Below, in pieces: positions 50,624 through 59,562 of a stretch of 64,000 nucleotides of DNA. How positions within the stretch are numbered: position 1 is the first letter of the stretch; every line of letters begins with the position of its first letter. A program made the translations under genes and the position numbers. The DNA is from DASRBO01 sp035653595 (GTDB taxonomy: Bacteria; Actinomycetota; Acidimicrobiia; Acidimicrobiales; JAJPHE01), in NCBI GenBank assembly GCA_035653595.1, contig DASRBO010000001.1:13608-77607 (forward strand), read 5' to 3'. The notes under the pieces are model-generated. The model did not search any database. It was not told the origin of the DNA and worked only from the letters and a program-made list of their open reading frames with translations.

Positions 50624-50650
50624 CTAACTATTAGCCCGCCTTGCTATATT
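50624..50650 (+). promoter_or_regulatory. Promoter of the acyl-CoA dehydrogenase gene with CTAACTAT motif
   Basis: CTAACTAT (50624-50631) overlaps the expected -35 position, and TATATT (50645-50650) ends six bases before the ATG at 50657, a leaderless layout. The shared octamer with the marR promoter suggests regulation by the same protein. Confidence 0.45.
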
Positions 50651-50656
50651 GCGGCG

Positions 50657-51985
50657 ATGACCGACGTCCTCGCCCGCCCCGAACCCGCTGGCAGCGCCTT
50701 CCTCGAGGAGCTGCGCGACTGGCTCACCGACAACTGGGACCCCGATCTCACCGTCGCCCAGTGGTGGGAGCGGCTGGGCCTGGCCGGGTGGGCGGCCCCA
50801 ACCCTGCCCACCGAGTCCTACGGGCGGGGTCTCTCCCGCGCCGATGCCGGGCGGGTCTCCCAGGAGATCGCCCGCTTCGGGGCCCTCGGCGCCCCCGCCG
50901 GCCTGGGCATGCTTCTCGCCGCCCCCACTATCGCCACCCACGGCAGCCGCGAGCAGATCGACGCCTACGTCCGCGACATCGTCACCGGCCAGAAGGCATG
51001 GTGCCAGCTCTTCAGCGAGCCCGGAGCCGGATCGGATCTGGCCGGCCTGACGACCAGGGCGGTCAAGGACGGGGACGAGTGGGTGGTCGACGGCCAGAAG
51101 GTCTGGACCTCCGGCGGCCAGTACGCCGACATGGGGATGCTCCTGGCCCGCACCAACTCCGAGGTCCCCAAGCACCAGGGGATCACCTACTTCGCCCTCG
51201 ACATGCACCAGCCCGGGGTGGAGGTGCGGCCGCTGCGGGAGATGACCGGCCACGCCATGTTCAACGAGGTCTTCTTCACCGCCGCCCGGGTGGCCGACGC
51301 CGCCGTCATCGGCGGGGTCAACAACGGATGGGCGGTGGCCAACACCACCCTGATGAACGAGCGGGCCGGCCTCGGTGCCGGAGGCGGCGGGGGCGGCGGC
51401 TTCGGCGCCATGCCCGGAACGGTGGCCGACAACCTCGCCCGCCGGGCGGGGGACTTCGTGCGGGCCGCTGGCGACAGCCAGGCCGCCCGGCGGGGCGGCG
51501 GGCGCCGGGGCGGCCAGGCGACCATGCTCATCAACCTGGCCAGGGAGAACGGGAAGATAGCCGACCCGACCATCAGGCAGGACCTGGCCCGGCTGCACAC
51601 CTACGGGGAGGTGGCCCGCTACAACTCCGAGCGGCAGAAGGCGGCCCGCGAGGCGGGCCAGGACATCCCCGGCATGGCCAACATCGCCAAGCTCTCCATG
51701 AGCCACATCGTGCGCCTGTCCCGCGACCTCGGTCTGCGGATAATCGGCCCCCACGGGATGCTCCACGGATACGACGACGCCGGCCGCAAGAGCCTCGACC
51801 AGGCCACCGGCAAGCCCTTCTACGCCATGGTGACGGGCTCGGCCCTGTCGGCCCAGGCCCCCCCGATCTACGGCGGCACCGACCAGGTCCAGCGCAACAT
51901 CATCGGCGAGCGGGTCCTCGGCCTGCCCAAGGAGCCCAGCAACGACAGGGTGGTTCCCTTCTCGGAGCTGCCCAGGAACGCCTGA
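50657..51985 (+). CDS. Acyl-CoA dehydrogenase
   Basis: FAD-dependent dehydrogenase, 442 residues, probably for fatty or other acyl-CoA oxidation. FAD/substrate segment CQLFSEPGAGSDLAGL, WVVDGQKVWTSGGQYADMGMLLAR (key WTSGG), and C-terminal IYGGTDQVQRNIIGERVLGLP. The middle contains an unusual Gly-rich stretch (GAGGGGGGGFG, about residue 238) and a basic insert ARRGGGRRGGQ in the region between the beta domain and the C-terminal helices. No base residue can be assigned with confidence. Followed 73 bases later by a MaoC-type hydratase gene. Confidence 0.93.
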   Translation: MTDVLARPEPAGSAFLEELRDWLTDNWDPDLTVAQWWERLGLAGWAAPTLPTESYGRGLSRADAGRVSQEIARFGALGAPAGLGMLLAAPTIATHGSREQIDAYVRDIVTGQKAWCQLFSEPGAGSDLAGLTTRAVKDGDEWVVDGQKVWTSGGQYADMGMLLARTNSEVPKHQGITYFALDMHQPGVEVRPLREMTGHAMFNEVFFTAARVADAAVIGGVNNGWAVANTTLMNERAGLGAGGGGGGGFGAMPGTVADNLARRAGDFVRAAGDSQAARRGGGRRGGQATMLINLARENGKIADPTIRQDLARLHTYGEVARYNSERQKAAREAGQDIPGMANIAKLSMSHIVRLSRDLGLRIIGPHGMLHGYDDAGRKSLDQATGKPFYAMVTGSALSAQAPPIYGGTDQVQRNIIGERVLGLPKEPSNDRVVPFSELPRNA

Positions 51986-52058
51986 GGCCCCGCTCAGTAC
52001 AGTTCGGCCCGACGCCGGCGTTCGCCGGTGACCGCTACGCAGCGATAGGAGGGGGAAG

Positions 52059-52919
52059 ATGCCCATCAACCCGGAAGCGGCAACCGGCGAGTGGAGCGAG
52101 TGGAGCGAGCGCTCGTGGAGCTCCAAGGACGCCCTGATCTACGCCCTCGGGGTAGGAGCCGGGGTGATCGATCCGACCGGCAAGGAGCTGGAGTTCACGA
52201 CGGAGAACTCCCGAGGCGTCACCCAGCAGGTCCTGCCGACCTTCGCCGTGGTGGTGGGCGGCGCCGGTGGCGGCATGCGCAACATCGGCTCGTTCAACCC
52301 GGCCATGCTGGTGGACGGCGGACGGACGGTCGAGCTCGAGCGACCCCTGCCTGTCGAGGGCCGCATCCGCAGCCGGGGCCGGGTCACCGGCGTCTACGAC
52401 AAGGGCTCGGGGGCGGTCATCGCCAGCGAGTCGGAGTCGGTCGACGCCTCCTCGGGCGAGACCCTGTTCCGCCTCAAGTCGAACGTGTTCATCCGCGGTG
52501 AGGGTGGCTTCGGCGGGGACCGTGGGCCGAGCGGGCCCCGGAACGCGCCTCCGGACCGCCAGCCCGACCACGCCGTCACCTACGAGACCCGCCCCGACCA
52601 GGCTCTCATCTACCGGCTTTCGGGGGACCGGAACCCGCTGCACTCCGATCCCGAGTTCGCCAAGCTGGCCGGCTTCCCGAAGCCGATCCTCCACGGTCTG
52701 TGCACCTACGGCTTCACCGGCCGGGCCCTCCTGCACACCCTGTGCGGCTCCGACCCGGCCCGGTTCAAGGTCATGGAGGGCCGCTTCTCCAAGCCGGTCT
52801 TCCCGGGTGACAGCCTGACGGTGAAGATGTGGGTCGAAGGCGACGAGGCGGTCTTCGTGACCGAGTCCAGCTCCGGTGAGACGGTCATAGACCAGGGTCG
52901 CTTCGTCTTCACATCATGA
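52059..52919 (+). CDS. MaoC-type (R)-specific enoyl-CoA hydratase 2
   Basis: 286 residues with a double hot-dog fold as in eukaryotic hydratase 2 and mycobacterial HtdY-like proteins. The C-terminal half holds the hydratase motif YRLSGDRNPLHSDPEFAKLAGFPKPILHG, here cited by GDRNPLHSDPEFA with the catalytic Asp and His, and LHGLCTYGFTGRAL. The N-terminal half (KDALIYALGVGAG) is the substrate-binding lobe. AGGAGGGGG precedes the ATG. It likely hydrates enoyl-CoA made by the upstream acyl-CoA dehydrogenase. Confidence 0.94.
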   Translation: MPINPEAATGEWSEWSERSWSSKDALIYALGVGAGVIDPTGKELEFTTENSRGVTQQVLPTFAVVVGGAGGGMRNIGSFNPAMLVDGGRTVELERPLPVEGRIRSRGRVTGVYDKGSGAVIASESESVDASSGETLFRLKSNVFIRGEGGFGGDRGPSGPRNAPPDRQPDHAVTYETRPDQALIYRLSGDRNPLHSDPEFAKLAGFPKPILHGLCTYGFTGRALLHTLCGSDPARFKVMEGRFSKPVFPGDSLTVKMWVEGDEAVFVTESSSGETVIDQGRFVFTS

Positions 52920-52944
52920 GCCGGGGAGCCTGAGACAGGTCCCC

Positions 52945-53838
52945 TCAGCCCCGGAGCGCGCCCAGCCGCCGGGCCGTCTCCGGATGCCCGAAGAACTCCG
53001 CCCACTCGGCCGGTGTGGCGCCGAACTGGGGGTCGCGCGCCTTGGGGTCGGCCCCCGCCGACAGAAGGCGGTCGATCATCCTGGTCAGGTCCATGGCCGC
53101 CGCCCGGTGTAGAGCGGTGGGGGGCGGCCCGTCGGGTCGGAAGCCCCGGTCCAGAGCGATCTCCACCAGGTCCCAGCGGCCCGATCCAGCCAGCTCCCCC
53201 ACCAGGTTCTCCGGCAGCCCGGCCTGCTCGAAGCTGCCCGGCTCGGCTCTCAGGACGCGGGCCACCGAGGGGTCGCGGTGGACCTCGCCGCGCGAGGCCG
53301 TGTAGAGGTCGCGCATCAGCGCCATCTCGGCGCCGTGGTGGATCATCTCGTCGAGCATGTGCCACACGAAGGAGGCCCTCGTGTCCTTGGCGTACTGGCC
53401 GCCGATCGGTCCGAGGGGCTCGGCGAGCGAGGCGGCATCCACCGCCTCGAGGACCGCCCGCCACCGGACATGGGCCTGCTCGAGCAGCTCGACGGCCTCG
53501 GCGGCGGTGTGGGGGGCGATCGCCCACGACTCGAGGGGGGCGGGCTCAACCTCGACGGCGAGCCAGTCCGAGTTGCGGGCCGAGCCGTAGCAACCGATCA
53601 GGTGAACCATTCGCCAGGCGATGGTGGTGAGGGGGGCCGGCGATGGCTCCATCGGAACCCAGTCGCTCATCCAGCTCCCGTCGGCCATCTGCCGCACCGT
53701 CCAGCACCCCGGGTACGGCTCCCAGAGGAGCTCATCGTCACTGAGGCCGTCGAGGCGCTTGCGGGTGCGGCCCCACGCCCAGTCCGACAGCCCCGACAGG
53801 TGCTGCTTCATCGACGCTCCGGCAACCGCTGGTTCCAT
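52945..53838 (-). CDS. DinB-like four-helix protein with C-terminal ankyrin repeats
   Basis: 297 residues. The first about 195 residues look like a DinB/MDMPI-type bundle (SGLSDWAWGRTRKRLDGLSDDELLW, AWRMVHLIGCYGSARN, FVWHMLDEMIHHGAEMALMRDLY; metal-ligand type His residues in VHLIG and MIHHG). The last about 95 residues form two to three ankyrin repeats (RWDLVEIALDRG, ALHRAAAMDLTRMIDRLLSAGAD, TPAEWAEFFGHPETARRL). The ATG follows a GGGGAG site. Divergent from a WYL regulator. Function unknown; relatives are thiol-transferase-like or scaffold proteins. Confidence 0.85.
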   Translation of the reverse strand: MEPAVAGASMKQHLSGLSDWAWGRTRKRLDGLSDDELLWEPYPGCWTVRQMADGSWMSDWVPMEPSPAPLTTIAWRMVHLIGCYGSARNSDWLAVEVEPAPLESWAIAPHTAAEAVELLEQAHVRWRAVLEAVDAASLAEPLGPIGGQYAKDTRASFVWHMLDEMIHHGAEMALMRDLYTASRGEVHRDPSVARVLRAEPGSFEQAGLPENLVGELAGSGRWDLVEIALDRGFRPDGPPPTALHRAAAMDLTRMIDRLLSAGADPKARDPQFGATPAEWAEFFGHPETARRLGALRG

Positions 53839-53924
53839 CCCGCTCCCCCTTTGCCGACCTGACGGGCAGACCTTAAGGAGCGCTGCGGACAGATCCCGAC
53901 CGCATGGGACACAATTCTTCTCCT

Positions 53925-54881
53925 ATGGATCCGGCCAGCCGGCTGCTCCGGCTGCTCTCCCTGCTCCAGGCCCGGGCCCGCTGGTCGGGTCCGGAGCTGG
54001 CCGACCGGCTCGGCGTCGGTGACCGCACCCTGCGCCGCGATGTCGCCCGCCTGCGCCAACTCGGTTACCCGGTGGACGCCGCCCCCGGCATGGCGGGGGG
54101 CTACCAGCTCGGCACCGGCGGGCGCCTGCCCCCGCTCCTGCTCGACGACGACGAGGCCGTGGCCATCGCCCTGGGCCTGCGGGTGGCCGCCACCACCTCC
54201 CTGGCCGGCATGGAGCAGGCCGGAGTGGCTGCCATGGCCAAGCTGGAGTCGGTTCTGCCTGCCCGCCTTGCCGAGCGGGTGAAGGCGCTCACCGACGGCC
54301 TGGTCCACCTGCCCGGTCCCGAGCTGCCCCAGGTGGACCCCGCCGTTCTGGTGGTGGTGGCGACCGGGTGCCGCCGGGGCGAGGGCATCCGGTTCCGCTC
54401 CCGCACCCACGATGGCGACGAGCAGGAGCGCAGCGTCGAGCCGCTGCAGATCGTCCACACCGGCCGTCGGTGGTACCTGGCGGCGAGAGACCGCGACCGG
54501 CGGGCGTGGCGCACCTTCCGCATCGACCGGATGGCCGACCCGGTGCTCACCGGGCACCGCTACGTCTTCGTCGACCCGCCGGATCCCCAGTCGATCGTGT
54601 CGGAGGCCACCATGGTCGCCCCGTGGCTCATCGAGGCCCGAGTGCTCGTCCATGCCCCGGTCGACGCCGTGCGCCGGCGGTTCCCCCCGACGGCGGCGGT
54701 GGTGGAAGACGACCCCGACGGAGCGCCCGACCGGGCGGTGCTGCGGATCGGGGCCAACCAGCTCGGCCCGCTGCTGGGATTCGTGCTGGGCATCCCGTTC
54801 TTGTTCGAGGTCCTCTCCCCATCCGAGCTGCGGGATGCCCTGCGGGACCACGTCGCCGGCCTGGCGGCGCTCAACCGGTGA
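53925..54881 (+). CDS. WYL-domain transcriptional regulator
   Basis: About 318 residues. N-terminal helix-turn-helix (SRLLRLLSLLQARARWSGPELADRLGVGDRTLRRDVARLRQLGYPV, key part LADRLGVGDRTLRRDVARL), followed by the WYL domain (VEPLQIVHTGRRWYLAARDRDRRAWRTFRIDRM, cited by RRWYLAARD) and the WYL C-terminal extension. WYL domains bind nucleic acids or nucleotide ligands. ATG at 53925 was preferred over 53904 because homologues begin right before the SRLLRLL helix. Divergent from the DinB-ankyrin gene, its likely target. Confidence 0.93.
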   Translation: MDPASRLLRLLSLLQARARWSGPELADRLGVGDRTLRRDVARLRQLGYPVDAAPGMAGGYQLGTGGRLPPLLLDDDEAVAIALGLRVAATTSLAGMEQAGVAAMAKLESVLPARLAERVKALTDGLVHLPGPELPQVDPAVLVVVATGCRRGEGIRFRSRTHDGDEQERSVEPLQIVHTGRRWYLAARDRDRRAWRTFRIDRMADPVLTGHRYVFVDPPDPQSIVSEATMVAPWLIEARVLVHAPVDAVRRRFPPTAAVVEDDPDGAPDRAVLRIGANQLGPLLGFVLGIPFLFEVLSPSELRDALRDHVAGLAALNR

Positions 54882-54901
54882 CGGCTTGGGGCACTCTCCG
54901 G

Positions 54902-56806
54902 TCAGGCGGGGGTCCGCGGAGCCGACCGTCGTGAGCGGGCCCCTCGACCGGCTCGGCTGACGGTCGGAGGGCCGAGGACGGCATCGAGCTCGGCCTCGCC
55001 GACCGTCTCGCGGTCGAGCAGGGCTTGGGCCAGGCGGTCCAGCTGGGTTCGGCGTTCGGTCAGCACGGCTACGGCCCGGGCTTCGGCCTGGGCGATCAGC
55101 TCGGAGACGGCTTCGTCCATCTGGGCCAGGGTCTCGGTCGAGTGCTGCTGGGCGGCCAGGTAGTCGCGCCCCAGGAACACCTCGGCCGACGAGCCGAGGA
55201 TGCGCATCCGCCCCACCCGGGCGGACATGCCGAAGCGGCCGACGATGTCGCGGGCGATCTCGGTGGCGCGTTCCAGGTCCGACTCCGCCGCCGTGGAGGG
55301 CTCATCGGCCACCAGCTCCTCGGCCGCCATGCCGGCCATCACCACCGACAGCTGGTCGTGCAGCTCGGATCGGGTGAGGATCGTGCGGTCGGTTCGGGCC
55401 AGCTCCGAGTGCGCCGCGTTGCGGCCCCGGGCCACGATCGACACCCGGCGCAGCTCGGCGGGGAAGGACGACGCCCGGGCCATTACGGCGTGGCCGGCCT
55501 CGTGGTAGGCGAGGCGGGACAGCTCCTCGGACGAGAGGATGCGGCCCTTGCGCCTGGGGCCGGCCAGAACCCGTTCGATCGCCTCCAGCAGGTCGTCCTG
55601 GACGATCGAACCGCCCCGCCGCCTCACCGCCAGGAGGGCGCCCTCGTTGATCAGGTTGGCCAGATCTGCCCCGGTGAAGCCGGGGGTGGCCCGGGCGATG
55701 GCGTCGAGGTCGACGTCGGAGCCCAGCGGACGGCTCTTGGAGTGAAGGGCGAGGATCTCCCGCCGTCCGGCCAGGTCGGGCAGGTCGACCATGACGTGAC
55801 GGTCGAAGCGGCCAGGTCGCAGCAGGGCGGGGTCGAGGATGTCGGGCCGGTTGGTGGCCCCGATGACCACCACGCCGAGGGAGGGGGCGAAGCCGTCCAT
55901 CTGCACCAGCATCTCGTTGAGCGTCTGCTCCCTCTCGTCGTGCCCGCCGCCGATTCCGGCCCCCCGCTTGCGCCCGGCGGCGTCGAGCTCGTCGACGAAG
56001 ATGATGGCCGGGGCGGCCGCCTTGGCCTGGGCGAAGAGATCCCTCACCCTGGCGGCGCCGACCCCGACCAGGGACTCCACGAACTCGGATCCGGAGATGA
56101 AGAAGAACGGCACCCCCACCTGCCCGGCCAGGGCCTTGGCCAACAGGGTCTTGCCGCAGCCGGGCGGCCCGAACAGGAGGACCCCCTTGGGAGGCAAGGC
56201 CCCCATCTGGGCGAAGCGGCCGGGGTTGGTCAGGTAGTCGCCGACCTCGGCCAGCTCCACGACCGCCTCGTCGAGGGCGGCCACGTCGGAGAAGCGGGCC
56301 GGCACCGCCTGCGCCGCCGTGCGCCTGGCGGCGATGCGGGAGAAGGCGAACAGCTCCTTGACCTGCCCCGAGCCGCCCCGGGCGAGGAGGATGAAAATGC
56401 CGAACAGGTCGGCCAGCAACAGCAGCGGGAAGACGAACTCCGCCAGCATCAGCCACGTCCGCTTGGACGACTGCTGGTCGACGGTGACCTTGGCGCCCGA
56501 GTTCACCACGGTGGCCTCGAGGGCGGACGCCGACGCCCCGCCGGCCGAGTAGGCCACCCAGTGACGCCCGGCCAGGGGGCCGGCGCTTGGCAGGGTGCTG
56601 AACACGACGCGATCGTCCACGTCGAGGAAGGTGGCGGTGGCGATTTGGTGGGCGGCGGCCAGGCGCCCCAGGTCGTCGAGGGTGACCTCGTTGCCTGACG
56701 ATGCCGGGCCCTGGGCGGAGAGAGCCACCCCCAACAGCACGGCGATGCACACCAGGGCGGCGGCGAGGAGCCGAAGGATCCAGGTGGACGCCGAGGTGTC
56801 GTTCAT
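54902..56806 (-). CDS. ftsH: FtsH-like ATP-dependent zinc metalloprotease
   Basis: Membrane-bound AAA+ protease, 634 residues, for quality control of membrane proteins. Two N-terminal helices (LLAAALVCIAVLLGVALSA and FVFPLLLLADLFGIFILLA) flank an extracytoplasmic loop of about 90 residues. AAA domain: Walker A GPPGCGKT, Walker B IIFVDELDAAG, SRH with RPGRFDRHV. Protease: His435-Glu-x-x-His439 in AYHEAGHAVM and the third ligand Asp in ESDLERATEIARDIVGRFGM (key SDLERA). It is encoded four bases after the secreted protein gene upstream. It is probably a paralogue, since the housekeeping ftsH usually lies near folE/hpt; that is inference. Confidence 0.95.
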   Translation of the reverse strand: MNDTSASTWILRLLAAALVCIAVLLGVALSAQGPASSGNEVTLDDLGRLAAAHQIATATFLDVDDRVVFSTLPSAGPLAGRHWVAYSAGGASASALEATVVNSGAKVTVDQQSSKRTWLMLAEFVFPLLLLADLFGIFILLARGGSGQVKELFAFSRIAARRTAAQAVPARFSDVAALDEAVVELAEVGDYLTNPGRFAQMGALPPKGVLLFGPPGCGKTLLAKALAGQVGVPFFFISGSEFVESLVGVGAARVRDLFAQAKAAAPAIIFVDELDAAGRKRGAGIGGGHDEREQTLNEMLVQMDGFAPSLGVVVIGATNRPDILDPALLRPGRFDRHVMVDLPDLAGRREILALHSKSRPLGSDVDLDAIARATPGFTGADLANLINEGALLAVRRRGGSIVQDDLLEAIERVLAGPRRKGRILSSEELSRLAYHEAGHAVMARASSFPAELRRVSIVARGRNAAHSELARTDRTILTRSELHDQLSVVMAGMAAEELVADEPSTAAESDLERATEIARDIVGRFGMSARVGRMRILGSSAEVFLGRDYLAAQQHSTETLAQMDEAVSELIAQAEARAVAVLTERRTQLDRLAQALLDRETVGEAELDAVLGPPTVSRAGRGARSRRSAPRTPA

Positions 56807-56810
56807 GTCG

Positions 56811-58460
56811 TCACCTCCAAGGCGGCCCGGAGCCGTGTGTCGGAACCACCGGACGGATCGTCGTGTGAGCGAGGGCGGTCAACCGCCGGCGCCGCCTCTC
56901 CATCACCCCCAGCCCGGCGACCACGCTGGCGGCGCCGGTGAGGACGACGGTGGCGAGCCACCACTCGGTGACCGGCCTGGGCTCGAGGGCGGCCGCAGGC
57001 ATGGCCATGGCCGGCTGGTCCTCGGTGGCGTCGGCGGCCCCGACGAGGTTGGGGCTGGCGCTGGCCTGGGCCGCACCCTGGGCGCTGGACTGGATGGCCG
57101 CCGCCGGTGCGCCGCCGGCGGGCGGCCCGGGCAGGCCCAGGGGCGCGGCCCGGCTCACCAGGTTGACCGGGCTGCTCCCCGAGGGCGGAGGCTTGGGCGC
57201 CGGCGGAGCGGCGGCCACCACGGTGTGGGTTCGCTGGACCGGAGCGGCCGGCCGGGCGCAGCCGATGGACACCACGGTCGACCACGCCGCCGCCACCAGC
57301 GCCCCGCTGGGCGAGTTGGCCAGGAAGGTGGCGAAGTGGGCGGGGGCGCCGGCCATCGCCGCCGGCGCCGCCAGCTCGGAGCCGACCAGGGCGATCGAGC
57401 CGTAGGAGAGGTGCTGAACGACGAAGAAGTCGCCGCTGGCCGCAGGGGCGGCGGTCCCGTCATCCACGCCGTAGAAGAGCTCGTCGGAAAGGCATCCGGA
57501 GCTTCCGCTGGCCAGCGCCACCGGGGTGTCCGAGGGGGGGTCCTGGTCCTGCCACGGGACCGACACGATGTACTGCACCGTGCCGGTGCGTACGAAGCCC
57601 TCGATGTCGTTGATGTCGGGGTCGGCGCCCTCGCCTTCCTCGCTCATGAAGATCACATTGCCGGCCGGGTTCACACCGAGCGCCCGCGGATAGAGCCAGC
57701 GGTCACAGCTCGAGCCCGCCGGCACGCCCACGCTGGGATAGCCGCCGTTCTGGCCGGTCCCGCACGAGGTGCCCCCCTGGTAGGTGTAGACGGCGTGCCG
57801 GTTCCCGTCGGCGGAGAAGTCGAGCAGCTCGTAGTGCTCGCTGGCCGCCGTCGACGAGTCCGGCGGGGGCGGCTTCGATGCTTGTGGTATGGGGGGGTTG
57901 TAGTCGGCCACCAGCACTCCTCCGCCCGCGGGGTCGGAGGCGATCTCCTGGCCGCCGACGTTGCCGTTGTCACCGAAGGGGGCTGCGATCCAGTAGGTGG
58001 CGACCAGCTTGCCGCTCTGGGGATCCAGCTCCCACAGCTGCACCTGGCCGTTGCGGGGGGCCCCGGAGGCGAAGGTGCCGAGGGCCCACAGGCGCCCGTC
58101 GGCGATGGCCAGGGACCGGTAGTCGGCGCCGGCGCCCACCGAGGCCGGAGCCAAGGACGGCCCGAACCGGTTGGCGGCCGACACGGTCCCCCCGCCTGGC
58201 GGCAGGAGGTGCATGTAGTCGTCGAAGGCGGCGCCACTCGACCGGACCGGCCAGATGACGAGGGCGCCGTCGGCTCGGACAGCGAGACCGCCGACCCCCA
58301 CACCGGCAGGCATGCCGACCGCCAGCGGCGCGGCGCTGTAGCCGGGGGCCAGATAGGACAGGGCCGGGCCGGAGGGGCTGCTGTCGGGCGCGTTGTCGGC
58401 CGAGCGCGCCGATCCCATCGGCGCCACGAGCAGAACCAGCAGGACGGCGCCGGTCGCCAA
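56811..58460 (-). CDS. Secreted or membrane-anchored propeller-like protein, function unknown
   Basis: 549 residues. N-terminal hydrophobic signal (AVLLVLLVAPMGSARSA), a beta-rich body with blade-like repeats (GVGGLAVRADGALVIWPV, YRSLAIADGRLWALGTF, YPRALGVNPAGNVIFMSEEGEG), a Pro/Ala-rich segment from about 420, a C-terminal transmembrane helix (WWLATVVLTGAASVVAGLG) and a basic cytoplasmic tail. Two Cys pairs probably form disulfides. A TTG start is assumed; the frame is open a little further upstream without a better start. Four bases from ftsH, so cotranscribed; it may be an FtsH substrate or adaptor, which is inference. Confidence 0.75.
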   Translation of the reverse strand: MATGAVLLVLLVAPMGSARSADNAPDSSPSGPALSYLAPGYSAAPLAVGMPAGVGVGGLAVRADGALVIWPVRSSGAAFDDYMHLLPPGGGTVSAANRFGPSLAPASVGAGADYRSLAIADGRLWALGTFASGAPRNGQVQLWELDPQSGKLVATYWIAAPFGDNGNVGGQEIASDPAGGGVLVADYNPPIPQASKPPPPDSSTAASEHYELLDFSADGNRHAVYTYQGGTSCGTGQNGGYPSVGVPAGSSCDRWLYPRALGVNPAGNVIFMSEEGEGADPDINDIEGFVRTGTVQYIVSVPWQDQDPPSDTPVALASGSSGCLSDELFYGVDDGTAAPAASGDFFVVQHLSYGSIALVGSELAAPAAMAGAPAHFATFLANSPSGALVAAAWSTVVSIGCARPAAPVQRTHTVVAAAPPAPKPPPSGSSPVNLVSRAAPLGLPGPPAGGAPAAAIQSSAQGAAQASASPNLVGAADATEDQPAMAMPAAALEPRPVTEWWLATVVLTGAASVVAGLGVMERRRRRLTALAHTTIRPVVPTHGSGPPWR

Positions 58461-58621
58461 CAGACGGATGAATGGCAGCCGGAATCCCCCCTTCCCCAGC
58501 GGCGGAAGTGTACCGGCCGGGCCGGGCCGGCTTCCCCTCGGCGGGTCGCCGCCTTACGCCTCGGTCCGAGCGGGACGGTCCGGCGTCACCGCACGAGTAT
58601 GACCCGCTCAGCCTCGGCGAT

Positions 58622-58657
58622 GCCGGCGCACCGGACCCGCAAGGGCGGTGCGCCGGC
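58622..58657 (-). terminator. Twelve-bp hairpin downstream of the enoyl-CoA hydratase gene
   Basis: GCCGGCGCACCG (58622-58633) and CGGTGCGCCGGC (58646-58657) form a perfect stem with a 12-base loop, 77 bases beyond the hydratase stop. There is no T-run. The rest of the 273-base gap 58461-58733 is GC-rich and shows no further feature; the promoter of the secreted protein-ftsH operon must lie here. Confidence 0.5.
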
Positions 58658-58733
58658 GGACCTGACCTCCGCCGTCACCCACCGGCAGGCGCGTTAGCCG
58701 GCGCCGGCCGATGGGGTGGCGGCGAGGCAGAGC

Positions 58734-59555
58734 TCAGGTGCCGGTGAAGTCGGGCTTGCGCCGCTCGCGGAAGCTGAGACCGGCCTCGCGGACGTCGTTC
58801 GGGGCCCTGCGGGCGTAGCCGAGGCCGGCGGTCTCGTAGCGCAGCGCCTCCCGCAGATCGACCTCGAGGTTGTGCTGCAGCACCCGCTTGGCCGAGCGGA
58901 GGGCCAGGGGTGGCCAGCCCGCCATCTGCTCGGCGAGGGCCACCGCCTCCTTGACCAGGTCGCCCTCGACCAACCGGTCGAGCAGCCCGAGGCGGTAGGC
59001 CTCCTCGGCGTCCACGTCCCGACTGGTGAAGATCAGATCGGCGGCGCGGGAGTACCCCACGATCCTGGGCAGGAAGAAGCTCATCCCCGAGTCGGGGCTG
59101 AGGCTGCGCTCGAGGAAGACGGTGCGGAAGCGGGCCTGGCGGCTCCCGACCCGCATGTCGCATGACAGGGCGAGGCTCATCCCCGCCCCGGCCGCCACCC
59201 CGTTGACGGCGGCGATGGTCGGCTTGTCGAGCTCGTAGACGGCGAGGGCCTGGCGGCCCACCCAGCCGAACTCGTCCAGCCGCTGGCCCTGGGTCTGCTC
59301 CGACCTGTCGGATGGTCTTCCTCCACCCGACAGGTCGACTCCGGAACAGAACCCCCTACCGGCGCCGGTGAACACCACCGCCCGGACCTCGTCGTCCTCG
59401 GCGAGCTCCGCCGACACCCGAAGGATGCCAACACGCAGCTCGTCGTTGAGGGCGTTGAGCCTGTCCGGGCGGTTGAGGGTCACCACCGCCACGTGGCCCT
59501 GACGCTCGACGGTCAGGGCGGAGGCAGCCTCCTCAACCGGCTCACCGGGCGCCAT
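58734..59555 (-). CDS. Enoyl-CoA hydratase/isomerase
   Basis: Crotonase-fold enzyme, 273 residues, for the hydration step of beta-oxidation or a related pathway. Key blocks: VAVVTLNRPDRLNALND, oxyanion-hole AVVFTGAGRGFCSGVDLSGG (part GRGFCSGVDL) and KPTIAAVNGVAAGAGMSLALSCDMRVGS (part AAVNGVAAGAG). The C-terminal helix ends in SFRERRKPDFTG. ATG at 59555 was chosen; it lies seven bases after the thiolase stop, so both genes are in one operon. The catalytic Glu positions are not both obvious, so isomerase activity is possible. Confidence 0.92.
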   Translation of the reverse strand: MAPGEPVEEAASALTVERQGHVAVVTLNRPDRLNALNDELRVGILRVSAELAEDDEVRAVVFTGAGRGFCSGVDLSGGGRPSDRSEQTQGQRLDEFGWVGRQALAVYELDKPTIAAVNGVAAGAGMSLALSCDMRVGSRQARFRTVFLERSLSPDSGMSFFLPRIVGYSRAADLIFTSRDVDAEEAYRLGLLDRLVEGDLVKEAVALAEQMAGWPPLALRSAKRVLQHNLEVDLREALRYETAGLGYARRAPNDVREAGLSFRERRKPDFTGT

Positions 59556-59562
59556 GGGCTCG

